A DNA stretch of 64,000 bases from Hydrotalea sandarakina (GCF_003254115.1 NZ_QKZV01000004.1:124001-188000); one strand, 5' to 3'; positions 47,955-58,057 are shown, counted from the stretch's first letter. Numbers and translations are program-made. Notes: generated by a model from the letters alone, not told the origin.

Positions 47955-50060
47955 TTATTGAAGAATCACATTGTTCCAATAAAATGTTTTACCGGATCCT
48001 GCATTATTAAAGTCGAAAAAGATAGAACACTTATCATAAGTGTTTGAAGCACTCCATGCGGGTGTTCCCGGTTGAGGCTGACTAAAATCAAAGGTTAGTG
48101 TTTCCCATTGATTGGCCACAGTTGTATTTACCAAAACTTGTACATAATTATTGCCATTGTTATGATCTTCAACTTTTAATAAAACAGGAATACCTGCTGC
48201 AGGTGAATAAACCTGCACCGTCATTTTAGTTCTGGTTGCACTTAATGGAATAGGTGTAGCAAAACCAACCGGTGTTCCCATTGTTGTTCCTGCCCAAGTT
48301 TGTGCTCCTGCAGGTTTAGTGGTTTTCATTACCCAAAGTCCGGTATTGGCAGGGTCGGGTGCTAATACAGAACTGTTATTACCGAAATCCGTTACCGTTG
48401 GGTCCATGTCGGGATTATTAAAATCAACCGGTAAATTCATTTGTGATAAGAAATGAACCTCATCCCAATAAAACACAGAACCGGTACCCGGATTACCGAA
48501 GTCAAAGAAAATGGACGCCAGGTCGTAAGTGTTGGATGGATTAAATGCCGGTGTGCCGGGAGCAGGATTTGAAAAATCAAATATTAATCTTTCCCACTGA
48601 TTAGCTACAGTAGTTGGCACATCGGTTTCCACTGAAAGACCATTATTGGGATTGGTGTGATTATCTACCTTCAATTTAATATCCAAGCCTGCAGCGGGTG
48701 AATATACTTTTACAGACATTTTAGTAGCAACTGATGTAAATGGAATTTTTTGTGCAAAGCCGGCAGGAGTTCCAATGGTTGTACCAGCCCATATTTGTGC
48801 ACCTACCGTTTTAGTTGATTGCATAACATGATTAGCATTATTTAATGGATCTGTTGTTAATACAGAAGCATTGCCACCAAAATCAGTCATAGTATAATCA
48901 ACCGTTGTACTTTCAAATGTTACGGGTAAATTAATTTGTGACAAGGATGCCGGTGCCATTTTGAGATCATCAAAATAGAAAGTGGAACCCGTTCCGGGAT
49001 TACCAAAATCGAAGAAAATTGAAGCCAGGTCGTATGTATTGGATGGATTAAATGCCGGTGTGCCGGGAGCAGGATTTGAAAAGTCGAATGTTAACATTTC
49101 CCACTGATTGGCTACTGTTGTTAAAACATCTGTTTCAACAGAAAGACCATTGTTGGGATTTGAGTGATTATCTACCTTTAATTTAATGTCTAACCCCGCT
49201 GCCGGTGAATACACCATCACCGTCATTTTTTTATTACTGTTAGTTAACGGTATAGGATGTGCGAACCCTAAAGATGTACCAATGGTTGTTCCTGCCCAAG
49301 TTTGTGCTCCGGCAGTTTTTACTACTTTCATTACATGGTTATTACTATTTACAGGATCAACAGTTAGGGTAGAAACATCACCCCCAAAATCAGACATGGT
49401 ATAATTTGTATTCGGATCTTCGAAAGTTACCGGTAAGTCTATTTGTTTTGAAACCTGAATAGTATCGGTATATTGAGTGGTTGCACTACCCCCACTTAAT
49501 GCTATTACTTTTACAACATACGTTCCTGCATTTAGGTAATTGTGGGTTATAACCTGCCCCGGTAGCGCTGATGTATAGGGCTCAGGGGTAATATTGGTTG
49601 AATCACCAAAATAAATTTTGAAGAAAGTAGCATACTTAGCTGTGGCACTAACATTAACCGTTAAATTACTGGTTGTTAAATTTACTTGTAAGTTTTGTGG
49701 TGCAATAAATGATACTACTAAAGGCTGTGTGAAGGTAGTAGTACCGCCTTTTAAATCGTGTCCCACAATTTTAACCTGATAATTCCCTTCTTTATAAATG
49801 TGCTGCACACTTGCACCTGCCCTAATGTTAACCGGAATTGTAGTGGTATCGCCAAAGTACACATCATAACTTACTGCACCCACGCCATTAGGGGTAATGG
49901 TTACCAGCCCGGTATTATCCTGCGTAATATTAAACATTACAGATAAATTACTTGCTGTTGCAGCCGTTGAAACGAAAGAAGTGTCAGTAAATGCTTTTTT
50001 ACAAGCACTAACAACAACAATCAGCATTATAAAAAATGTTATTTGTTTGATTATTTTCAT
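47955..50060 (-). CDS. surface glycan-binding lipoprotein with two PKD domains and three tandem binding modules
   Basis: A 701-residue lipoprotein (lipobox VVVSAC, C20). Two PKD-like domains (about 36-117 and 121-203) precede three tandem copies of a roughly 160-residue beta module at about 207-369, 376-537 and 541-701. Each module carries the shared landmarks DFGG, GAQxWAGTT, VYSPAAG, VANQWE and the Asp/Trp-rich C-terminal strand (FYWD/FYFD). Modules 1 and 2 are nearly identical at the DNA level over long stretches, with a 169-codon period. The gene lies 19 bp after SusD in the same operon, the usual place of SusE-like surface glycan-binding proteins. It should hold beta-glucan on the cell surface for SusCD. 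The module family name is not certain to me. Confidence 0.87.
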   Translation of the reverse strand: MKIIKQITFFIMLIVVVSACKKAFTDTSFVSTAATASNLSVMFNITQDNTGLVTITPNGVGAVSYDVYFGDTTTIPVNIRAGASVQHIYKEGNYQVKIVGHDLKGGTTTFTQPLVVSFIAPQNLQVNLTTSNLTVNVSATAKYATFFKIYFGDSTNITPEPYTSALPGQVITHNYLNAGTYVVKVIALSGGSATTQYTDTIQVSKQIDLPVTFEDPNTNYTMSDFGGDVSTLTVDPVNSNNHVMKVVKTAGAQTWAGTTIGTSLGFAHPIPLTNSNKKMTVMVYSPAAGLDIKLKVDNHSNPNNGLSVETDVLTTVANQWEMLTFDFSNPAPGTPAFNPSNTYDLASIFFDFGNPGTGSTFYFDDLKMAPASLSQINLPVTFESTTVDYTMTDFGGNASVLTTDPLNNANHVMQSTKTVGAQIWAGTTIGTPAGFAQKIPFTSVATKMSVKVYSPAAGLDIKLKVDNHTNPNNGLSVETDVPTTVANQWERLIFDFSNPAPGTPAFNPSNTYDLASIFFDFGNPGTGSVFYWDEVHFLSQMNLPVDFNNPDMDPTVTDFGNNSSVLAPDPANTGLWVMKTTKPAGAQTWAGTTMGTPVGFATPIPLSATRTKMTVQVYSPAAGIPVLLKVEDHNNGNNYVQVLVNTTVANQWETLTFDFSQPQPGTPAWSASNTYDKCSIFFDFNNAGSGKTFYWNNVILQ

Positions 50061-50079
50061 AACAAAATATTTTATGTGT

Positions 50080-51600
50080 TTAATAGCCTGGATTTTGTGT
50101 TAAACCCGAAACCAGAATTTCTTGTTGCGGAATGGGGAATACTTCATTTTTACCCACAACAAACTTTGGCCCTAATACAGTAGCTGCCTGGCCGGTACGA
50201 ACTAAGTCAAAAAAGCGTTCTCCCTCCATGGCCAATTCTAATCTTCTTTCATTTAAAATAGCATTATACAAAGCCGGTCCTGAAGCAGTAACATCATGGC
50301 TGGCATCATTTACTTGAAAAGCTCTTCTTCTTACCATATTAAGGTATTGACGTGCTAATGCATCATTAGGTGATGTGCTTTTATTCAATGCTTCGGCAGC
50401 CATTAACAAAACATCGGCATAACGAATGGTTCGGAAATTGTTCAAGTAGTTTAATTCAGGCTGACCACTGGTTTCACCAATACGAGGTAAATACTTTTGA
50501 TTGTATAAGCCTGTGTTTTTATAAGGAGCCACCTGATAAGTTATACCCCAGGTAGGATGCGCAGCAATATATGCTTCAATATCAAAACAGGTAGCAGCTT
50601 TGCGCTGATCGCCATTTTCATAAGCATTATTTAAGTTTTGAGTAGGCAAATTAGTACTCCATCCCGGAGCATAGGGCATTAAAGGAGAAGTAGCTTTTAA
50701 ATTACGTACACCGCATTGCTGTACTGAATAGTTACCCTGACCTTGCAACACGTTTGACCACTGATAGTATGGTGATGTATTGGTGTATTGTATTTCAAAT
50801 ACTGACTCAGGACCATTTTCGCCGGACTTTAAAAATATGGAAGCAAAATCATTTACTAACGTAAACGCATTGGCGTTAATAACACTTTGTAATACAGTTG
50901 CTGCAGAATCATATTTGTTTTGATACAAAAACACTTTTCCCAACAATGCCTGTGCGGCATATTTTGTAACACGTCCCGGCTGTAATTGTACAGTAGGAAG
51001 CACTCCAATGGCACTATTCAAATCACTTTCAATTTGCAAATAAACATTTGCTTTGGGCGATCTTTTTAGCGTACCTGAATTGGCAAAGTCTAAACGTTTA
51101 TCAACAAACAAGGGTACATCGCCAAACATTTTTACAAGTGTAAAATAATAGTAAGCACGTAAAAAGTACACTTCACCATACATGGCATCCTTGCCGGCAA
51201 AATTGATGGTATTACCTGCAGGATTTTTGTCTTTGTACTGTACCAAATAGTTGGCACGGTTCACTCCTTCATAAGCATATTGCCAAATTTGGGCTAACGT
51301 ACCATTTACAGGAGTTAGCGTATAATCATCAATTTGCTGCAGATCTAGCACATCAGAAGCACTTTCGCCACCGGCAACTGAATTATCAGAAGCAATATCG
51401 CCAATAGGCACTACCTGATTTAACCATTGCAAGGGTGTATAAACACTAATTTCCATTGTACGGTAATCAGACTCAGACTGCAAATAATCTAATGCAGTAA
51501 CAAGAAAGGCATCGTGTGGATTATAGTCTATATATCTTTTGCAGGAAGCAAGTATGACTATCACACTAAAAAACGTAAAAATTTTTATATATTTTTTCAT
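50080..51600 (-). CDS. susD: SusD-like nutrient-binding lipoprotein
   Basis: A 506-residue SusD-family lipoprotein starting at the ATG at 51600 (MKKYIKIFTF); an in-frame ATG at 51612 adds four residues. The lipobox is VILASC (C16). The N-terminal SusD domain with TPR-like helices and the C-terminal RagB/SusD domain (NYLNNFRTIRYADVLLMAAEALN and a RRLELAMEGERFFDLVRTG segment) are clear. It caps the SusC barrel 24 bp upstream in the operon and captures oligosaccharides at the surface. Substrate specificity is inferred from the GH16/GH30 enzymes of the locus. Confidence 0.95.
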   Translation of the reverse strand: MKKYIKIFTFFSVIVILASCKRYIDYNPHDAFLVTALDYLQSESDYRTMEISVYTPLQWLNQVVPIGDIASDNSVAGGESASDVLDLQQIDDYTLTPVNGTLAQIWQYAYEGVNRANYLVQYKDKNPAGNTINFAGKDAMYGEVYFLRAYYYFTLVKMFGDVPLFVDKRLDFANSGTLKRSPKANVYLQIESDLNSAIGVLPTVQLQPGRVTKYAAQALLGKVFLYQNKYDSAATVLQSVINANAFTLVNDFASIFLKSGENGPESVFEIQYTNTSPYYQWSNVLQGQGNYSVQQCGVRNLKATSPLMPYAPGWSTNLPTQNLNNAYENGDQRKAATCFDIEAYIAAHPTWGITYQVAPYKNTGLYNQKYLPRIGETSGQPELNYLNNFRTIRYADVLLMAAEALNKSTSPNDALARQYLNMVRRRAFQVNDASHDVTASGPALYNAILNERRLELAMEGERFFDLVRTGQAATVLGPKFVVGKNEVFPIPQQEILVSGLTQNPGY

Positions 51601-51624
51601 AACTGTTAGCATTTTATAAAAGTT

Positions 51625-54600
51625 TTAAAATCGCAGATCAATACCAAAGTTGTAAGAACGTGCTTGAGGATAAGCACCTAAGTCAACACCGGTATTTAAA
51701 ATGCCGCCTGATATTTCTGGATCGAATCCGGAATATTTAGTGAAGGTGTAAGCATTCTTAACCTGCATATATATACGCACTTTATTAAATGCATTTTTTG
51801 CAAACGATTTGGGGAAAGTGTAACCCAACTCTAAATTTTTAATTTTTACGAATGAACCATCTTCTACATATCTATCAGAAACCCTTGCATTATTATTGGG
51901 GTCAGTAAATGAATAGCGGGGATAGCGAGCATCATTGGTAGTTCCGGGGCCGGTCCAACGTGCCAATATGCTTCTGAATTTATTGGTGAAGCTGGCATTA
52001 CGTTCATAGGCACGATAAATATTATTACCTACTGATGCATACAAGAAAGCAGAAAAATCCCAGTTTTTATATTCTAAATTTAAGCCCCAACCCATTGTAA
52101 ATTTTGGAAATGGATCGCCAATTTTTGTTTGGTCTTTACTATCAATAACCCCATCGCCATTAATATCAACATATTTAATATCGCCTGGTTGAGCACCGGG
52201 TTGTGACGCCCATTTGGCAATATCGGCAGCAGTTTGGAATAAACCCGCTGTTTTATAGCCATAAAAATATCCGGGCGACTGGCCTTTTTCAAACACCGTA
52301 ACAGTTTGCGATTGACCATTGAAAAAACTTCCACCTACTAAACGAGCCGTATTATCAGAGTTAGTGGCTGTAACTAAATTTTTTGAACTGGTGAAGGTTA
52401 CGGATGAATTAATGTGAAAATATTTTCCAATATGGTCATTATAAGTTAGTGTTGCATCTACTCCACGGCTGGTAGTTGAACCAATATTGGCTAACGGAGC
52501 CGGTATTGTACCCAAGTACAATGATTGTGAAGGAGTGAATAACAAACCATTTACATCTTTTCTAAAATAATCGGCAGTAATTGAAAAGCGATTATTAAAG
52601 AAATTCATATCGAAACCCACATCAAACTGTGCTTGTCTTTCCCAAGCCAAATTAGGATTGGCTTGTGAACCCAATGATGAACCGGGCGTAAACATATTAC
52701 CAAAGCTGTAACCATTACTATTACCTATATTATTATAAGGTCCGCCGGTAATAATGGTAGTACTTTGAGGACTGGTATTGCCGTCATTTCCGGTAGTACC
52801 ATAACTGGTTCTTAATTTCAGGTAATTAATAAAGTTAGAATGGAAGAATTTTTCATTGGAAACTATCCAACCGGCAGAACCTGCAAAAAAGTTACCAAAT
52901 TTATTATTAGCGCCAAATGCATAGGAACCATCTCTTCTGGCACTGAATGAAGCAAGGTATTTTCCTTTATAATCGTAGTTAATGCGTGAGAAATAGGATA
53001 TGTTTTTTCCGAAATATTGATAATAATATCCGGTTTGTGCATTGGTATTAGTAGCTGTATTTACACCTGTTGCAGCAGTATAATCGGCAAAAGTCCATGA
53101 ATTAAACGGAACATCTTGCCTTGATACACCAATTTGATTACCGGAATTACGCAAGAATACAATACCTGCCACTGTTTCAAAATGATGATCATTTCTCCAT
53201 TTAAAATTATAATTGGCAAATGTTTCCCAACGATAATTAAAATTACTGTTACGGGTTGACGAAACTGAATTATGCCTTCCTGTAACTGTACTGCCATCAG
53301 CATTCAATGAATTATCAACATTCAACGGACCATAGAATACTAAGGGATAAAATGCTTTTGCATTATCATTATAAGCAGTATAACCAAAACGAGAGGTAAT
53401 TTTAATATTCTTCACTACATCATACTGCAATTCAAACTTTCCATAAATTTTATTACCGGCATCTTTATTATAAGTATTGGCCAAATCGGTTAATGGATTA
53501 TGCACTTCCTGCAGCAATAAATTACTGAAACCGTAAGTTCCAATGGTATTGGGTACGGTATTGTAAACCGGTACAGTAGGGTCAAAGTTTAAGGCTTCAC
53601 CAATAATACTATTAAATGAATTTTCAGCAACACCCTTTGAATTCAACAATACCCCGGTTGTATTCAAAATAAACTTCAACTTAGGCATTAATTGGAAATT
53701 GAGGTTTGCAGTAAAATTGCCTCGTGAATAATCACTCTTACTTCCGCCACCTACAATACCTGCCTGATCGGCATAGTTTGCGGAAAGAAAATAGGATACT
53801 TTATCAGAGCCGCCCGTTACTGAAAAGGAATACAATTGCAAGGGTGCCTTTTTAAAAATTTGGTCTTGCCAATTTGTTCCAACGCCCACTTTACTTAAAT
53901 CCGGGAAAATTACCGGACCACCGGATGTAGTGCTGCCCTCATTTACAATAGCTGCATATTCCGTAGCATTTAAAACACCAATGGTATTGGCTACTTCTTG
54001 CATTCCATAGTTCGCATTTAAATTGAATTGTGTTTTTTGATTGCGACGTCCCGACTTTGTGGTAACTACAATTACACCATTACCACCTTTCACACCATAA
54101 ATTGCTGTGGTGGCGGCATCTTTTAATACGTTAATGGATTCAATGTCTGATGGACTTAAAGAGTTAAAATCAACCAATGATTGCTGAACCCCATCAATAA
54201 TCACCAGTGGGTCAGATCCGGAATAAGAAGGAATACCGCGAATTAATACAGTTGGAGTTACACCCGGCGAACCACTTTGTATAATGTTAACCCCCGAAGC
54301 TCGTCCCTGAATAGCATCTTCAACCCTTACCGGATTAGCTTTTTCAATATCGGCTGCTTTTACCGTAGAAATGGCACCGGATACATTCGTAAGCTTTTGT
54401 GTACCATAACCAATAACAACTACATCATTCAAATCATTCACCGATTCTTCCAATGCAAAATTTTCTATCCCGCCGGCATCAACCGTTCTGGTAACTGTTT
54501 GCATGCCCACATGCTTTACCACAATTTGTTTCCCTTTTTGAGGTATGGAAAGTGTATAATTACCTTCCGAATTAGTAGTTGTTACAATAGGTGTGCCTTT

Positions 54601-54744
54601 CACCTCAACACTGGCACCAACTATAGGCGCACCGGTAGCTTTATTAATAACCTTGCCGGTTATTTTTATTACCTGTGCCCGCAACGAAAATGTTGCACTT
54701 AAAAAAATGGCAAATAGTAGCCAAAATGGCAATTTTAATTTCAT
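51625..54744 (-). CDS. susC: SusC-like TonB-dependent oligosaccharide transporter
   Basis: A 1039-residue SusC/RagA transporter starting at the ATG at 54744 (MKLKLPFWLLF...); the longer frame to 54792 lacks a sensible signal peptide start. After the signal (about 1-24) come a CarboxypepD_reg domain (about 27-100), a plug domain (about 115-230, with VVIGYGTQK and VLIRGIPSY) and the barrel ending in GIDLRF. It imports oligosaccharides across the outer membrane with SusD as lid. First gene of a six-gene operon (SusC, SusD, binding protein, PKD lipoprotein, two GH16), divergent from the regulator gene. Confidence 0.95.
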   Translation of the reverse strand: MKLKLPFWLLFAIFLSATFSLRAQVIKITGKVINKATGAPIVGASVEVKGTPIVTTTNSEGNYTLSIPQKGKQIVVKHVGMQTVTRTVDAGGIENFALEESVNDLNDVVVIGYGTQKLTNVSGAISTVKAADIEKANPVRVEDAIQGRASGVNIIQSGSPGVTPTVLIRGIPSYSGSDPLVIIDGVQQSLVDFNSLSPSDIESINVLKDAATTAIYGVKGGNGVIVVTTKSGRRNQKTQFNLNANYGMQEVANTIGVLNATEYAAIVNEGSTTSGGPVIFPDLSKVGVGTNWQDQIFKKAPLQLYSFSVTGGSDKVSYFLSANYADQAGIVGGGSKSDYSRGNFTANLNFQLMPKLKFILNTTGVLLNSKGVAENSFNSIIGEALNFDPTVPVYNTVPNTIGTYGFSNLLLQEVHNPLTDLANTYNKDAGNKIYGKFELQYDVVKNIKITSRFGYTAYNDNAKAFYPLVFYGPLNVDNSLNADGSTVTGRHNSVSSTRNSNFNYRWETFANYNFKWRNDHHFETVAGIVFLRNSGNQIGVSRQDVPFNSWTFADYTAATGVNTATNTNAQTGYYYQYFGKNISYFSRINYDYKGKYLASFSARRDGSYAFGANNKFGNFFAGSAGWIVSNEKFFHSNFINYLKLRTSYGTTGNDGNTSPQSTTIITGGPYNNIGNSNGYSFGNMFTPGSSLGSQANPNLAWERQAQFDVGFDMNFFNNRFSITADYFRKDVNGLLFTPSQSLYLGTIPAPLANIGSTTSRGVDATLTYNDHIGKYFHINSSVTFTSSKNLVTATNSDNTARLVGGSFFNGQSQTVTVFEKGQSPGYFYGYKTAGLFQTAADIAKWASQPGAQPGDIKYVDINGDGVIDSKDQTKIGDPFPKFTMGWGLNLEYKNWDFSAFLYASVGNNIYRAYERNASFTNKFRSILARWTGPGTTNDARYPRYSFTDPNNNARVSDRYVEDGSFVKIKNLELGYTFPKSFAKNAFNKVRIYMQVKNAYTFTKYSGFDPEISGGILNTGVDLGAYPQARSYNFGIDLRF

Positions 54745-54947
54745 AAGCAAGTAATTAAAAATGAACAATGAACAAGCAAAAAAACACGCCAAAAAGGCAG
54801 TATCTTTTTTATATGGAATAAAAAATTGGAATTAGAATGCGTAAACAGTGGCAACGAAAACCCTGCAACTTTACAATGTAGTATGGGCAGTTTGTTGAGC
54901 AACATAGCAAGCAATAAGATGGCAAATAGTTATTAAATTCTACACCG

Positions 54948-54980
54948 TTTAGTGTTTTGTAAAACTAATTGCTACCTTTA
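54948..54980 (+). promoter_or_regulatory. candidate promoter for the regulator gene
   Basis: TTTA (54948-54951) and TACCTTTA (54973-54980), 21 bp apart, each differ by one base from the Bacteroidota -33 TTTG and -7 TAnnTTTG elements. The direct repeats lie downstream, between this promoter and the start codon. Confidence 0.35.
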
Positions 54981-55000
54981 CCATATAAAAATTTTTTGCC

Positions 55001-55069
55001 ACATCAATACTACATCTATTCATTAAAAGCCTATATTTAAGCCTATTTTGAGTACATCAATACTACATC
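55001..55069 (+). repeat. 16-bp exact direct repeat before the regulator gene (operator candidate)
   Basis: ACATCAATACTACATC occurs at 55001-55016 and again at 55054-55069, 53 bp apart (about five helical turns); the second copy abuts the ATG at 55070. The core ATACTACAT recurs in reverse orientation at 54876-54884, facing SusC. The position suggests an operator for the adjacent regulator, or a 5'-leader element. Confidence 0.5.
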
Positions 55070-58057
55070 ATGCTTTTCCCTAAAACTATTTTTCAACGAT
55101 GTATGCCACAAAAACTTAGTTTAATGGTTTGCTTTGTTGCTTTTGTAATTAGTAGCATAGGACAATCATTTATTGGGCAGCGCGAAGTAGTAAATTTTAC
55201 CAAACAAACCTATAATGCGGGGCGTCAAAACTGGAAAATATTACAAGACAAACAAGGCCGATGCTATTTTGCCAATAATGAAGGGGTGCTCATTTTTGAT
55301 GGCAGCTTTTGGAAATTATACCCCTTACCCAACAAAACCATAGTTTGGTCGTTCGACTTTGGGAATGACAATAAACTATATGTGGGCGGACAGGATGAGA
55401 TAGGCTATTTTGCTACCAACAAATATGGCAATTTGTCATATACCTCACTTAAAGAATTACTGGATACGGAAGATCAAAAATTTGCCGATGTATGGAATAT
55501 TGTGCATTTAGGCAACGATGTTTTTTTTAGAACTACCTCTAAAATTTTTCGATACCATGATGGGAAAATGACGGTATTGCTTCCTTGGTCTGCATGGGGT
55601 TATATGGGTATTTATAATAACCAATTAATTGCCCACGATGAGGAAAAAGGAATTATGGTGCTTCGCAATAACCAGTGGCAAACGTTAGTACCAGAAAGCA
55701 GTTTGCCGGCAGGGTTTTATATAACCGGAATGGCCCCCTACAACAATGGAAGCTTAATTACGACAGCTAAAAACGGATTATTTGTTTTAAACGACAAAGG
55801 CATTAACAGCTTTCAGGCGCAAGGCACTGCTTCACTACAAGGATTTACCGCTGTAATTCAATTAAACAATGGCAGCTATTTATTGGGCACTTATAACAAT
55901 GGCATTATTCACATTCAAGCCAATGGCACTTTTATAGAAGCCTTTACCAAAGCAGAAGGCTTACAAAACAATAATATTAAAAGTTTATTGGCCGACCAAT
56001 TTCACAATATTTGGGTAGGATTAGAAAACGGAATTTCATTTATCCCATTGAATAGTGCCATTAAGCATATCAATCCTACGGTATTTAATGATGCTTCCGG
56101 TTTTGCCATGGCCCTTCATGACCAACAATTATTTTTTGGATTATCAAATGGCATATATGCCTTACCTGTAACCAATACACATGATTTAAGCTTTTCGCTG
56201 AATAATGTACACCGTATTGCAGAGGGGCAAACCTGGCAATTGTACCATTATAAAAATTTATTATTGGCAGGAAAAGAGGAAGGTTTTTTTCAATACAATA
56301 ATAGTCGTTTTATCCCCATCGATGTTTCAACCGGCTATTGGACCTTTAAACCGTATGATGCTCAAAACGATTCATTTGCATTAGCAGCAGGCAATTATTT
56401 AGGTTTACACTTGTTTAGCTATCAAAATAATCACTTTATTAATAAGGGAATAATTCCTAACCTAAACACCTCAGCCCGTTATGTGGCGTACGATAGTGCT
56501 TTGCATTGCATTTGGGTATCCCATCCTTACAGAGGTGTTTATAAAATTAATTTACGGAACAATGATGTAAAGTTATATACTGCCGCTAATGGGCTGCCAT
56601 CTACATTAAACAACCACGTATTTAAAATTAAAAATGAAATTCTTATAGCTACCGAAAAAGGAATTTATACTTACAATGCAGCAGCCGATAATTTTCAACC
56701 ATCTGCGGGTTATCAACCCATTTTCGACAGTTTAAGTATTCGATATTTAAAAGATGATGCTGCAGGTAATATTTGGTTCGTTCACGAAAAAACGATTGGA
56801 GTTGTTGACTTTTCCACTTCAAAACCGTTTATTGTTTACTTACCTGAATTAAGCGGTAAAATATTAAGCGGATTCGAGCATGTATTTCCCATTGATCAAA
56901 AAAATATTTTTATAAGTGGCGAATCGGGATTTTACCATTTAAACTACTTACAATACAAACAAAACATTCATCCGCTAACAGTATATATTAGAAATGTGAA
57001 TGCCAAAAACAAAGAAGCCAACATGGTTTTTGGTGGCTTTTATGGCGAACCTAATGCCGATGTTTCGCAAAGTGCAGCAAACTTTCCTTCTATTACACAC
57101 AAGTACAACTCCGTTCAATTTCAATATTCCGTTGCGTTTGATGAACAACAAACCAGCATTGAGTATAGATATTGGTTAAAAGGATTTGACAAAGAATGGT
57201 CAGAATGGACAAAAAAAACAGAGAAAGAATACACTAATCTTCCTGCCGGGTTTTACACATTCCAAATTCAAGCACGCAATAATTTAAATAACACTTCGGC
57301 CATTAGCAGTTATTCCTTTTATATTTTACCGCCTTGGTATAAAACTATTTGGGCTTATTTGGTTTATGGCATTCTACTAATTGCGCTAATCATGTTTTTG
57401 TACAAGTTTCAAGAAAATAAAATTCAGCAAAAGCAGGAAAAACGAATGTTGGAAGAACGAAAAAAATACGAAGAAGAACAACGTAATTTGGCATACCAAC
57501 ATCAGTTGGCTTTAGAAAAAGCGGAAAAAGAGTTAATACAATTAAAGAATGAAAAACTTGAATCAGAAATAAATTTTAAAAACGCTGAATTGGCATCAAC
57601 CGCCATGAACCTGGTGCAGAAAAAAGAATTTTTATTGAAAATTAAAGACGAGTTAAGCAAAATAAACAAATCAGGAAAAGAACAAATTGAACTTAGTGAA
57701 CTAAAGAAAATTTTGAAAGAACTTTCTGAAGAAAAAAATTTGAATGATGAATGGGAGCAGTTTTCTGTACATTTTAATCAAGTTCATAGCAACTTTTTAT
57801 TAAAACTAAAATCACTTTATCCCGACCTAACAGCGAATGAATTAAAATTGTGTGCTTATTTACGCATGAATTTATCGAGCAAAGAAATTGCACAATTAAT
57901 GAGCATTTCAACCCGTGGTGTTGAAATAGGTCGTTATAGATTAAGAAAGAAATTACAAATTCCTTCCGATACTAATTTGTTTCGTTTTTTGTTGGATATT
58001 GAAGAAAGTAATACAGACAGTGACAATGCTTCTTCCAGCAACGAAAAAAATGATTAA
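55070..58057 (+). CDS. membrane-tethered propeller/Y_Y_Y/HTH regulator of the polysaccharide locus
   Basis: A 995-residue one-component regulator. After a signal peptide come a beta-propeller (reg_prop-like repeats such as DKQGRCYFANNEGVLIFDG) to about 640, a Y_Y_Y domain (about 680-752) and one transmembrane helix (about 761-778). A long charged coiled coil (about 780-890) and a C-terminal LuxR-type HTH follow (about 920-970, with LTANELKLCAYLRMNLSSK and STRGVEIGRYRLRKKL). There is no kinase or receiver domain, so ligand binding in the periplasm must act directly on the tethered DNA-binding domain. Divergent from SusC, the usual place for a locus regulator. The ATG at 55103 is a plausible alternative start and gives a cleaner signal peptide. 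Confidence 0.9.
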   Translation: MLFPKTIFQRCMPQKLSLMVCFVAFVISSIGQSFIGQREVVNFTKQTYNAGRQNWKILQDKQGRCYFANNEGVLIFDGSFWKLYPLPNKTIVWSFDFGNDNKLYVGGQDEIGYFATNKYGNLSYTSLKELLDTEDQKFADVWNIVHLGNDVFFRTTSKIFRYHDGKMTVLLPWSAWGYMGIYNNQLIAHDEEKGIMVLRNNQWQTLVPESSLPAGFYITGMAPYNNGSLITTAKNGLFVLNDKGINSFQAQGTASLQGFTAVIQLNNGSYLLGTYNNGIIHIQANGTFIEAFTKAEGLQNNNIKSLLADQFHNIWVGLENGISFIPLNSAIKHINPTVFNDASGFAMALHDQQLFFGLSNGIYALPVTNTHDLSFSLNNVHRIAEGQTWQLYHYKNLLLAGKEEGFFQYNNSRFIPIDVSTGYWTFKPYDAQNDSFALAAGNYLGLHLFSYQNNHFINKGIIPNLNTSARYVAYDSALHCIWVSHPYRGVYKINLRNNDVKLYTAANGLPSTLNNHVFKIKNEILIATEKGIYTYNAAADNFQPSAGYQPIFDSLSIRYLKDDAAGNIWFVHEKTIGVVDFSTSKPFIVYLPELSGKILSGFEHVFPIDQKNIFISGESGFYHLNYLQYKQNIHPLTVYIRNVNAKNKEANMVFGGFYGEPNADVSQSAANFPSITHKYNSVQFQYSVAFDEQQTSIEYRYWLKGFDKEWSEWTKKTEKEYTNLPAGFYTFQIQARNNLNNTSAISSYSFYILPPWYKTIWAYLVYGILLIALIMFLYKFQENKIQQKQEKRMLEERKKYEEEQRNLAYQHQLALEKAEKELIQLKNEKLESEINFKNAELASTAMNLVQKKEFLLKIKDELSKINKSGKEQIELSELKKILKELSEEKNLNDEWEQFSVHFNQVHSNFLLKLKSLYPDLTANELKLCAYLRMNLSSKEIAQLMSISTRGVEIGRYRLRKKLQIPSDTNLFRFLLDIEESNTDSDNASSSNEKND

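Larger units (their letters stand above)
54745..55069. promoter_or_regulatory. divergent promoter region between SusC operon and its regulator
   Basis: About 325 bp without a reading frame. It holds a candidate plus-strand promoter at 54948-54980, an exact 16-bp direct repeat (55001-55016 and 55054-55069), and a minus-strand copy of its 9-bp core at 54876-54884. I could not identify the SusC promoter itself. Confidence 0.55.

Noticed and set aside
54745-54792. Upstream extension of SusC
   Set aside because: Extra 16 residues precede an intact signal peptide starting at 54744; no support for them.
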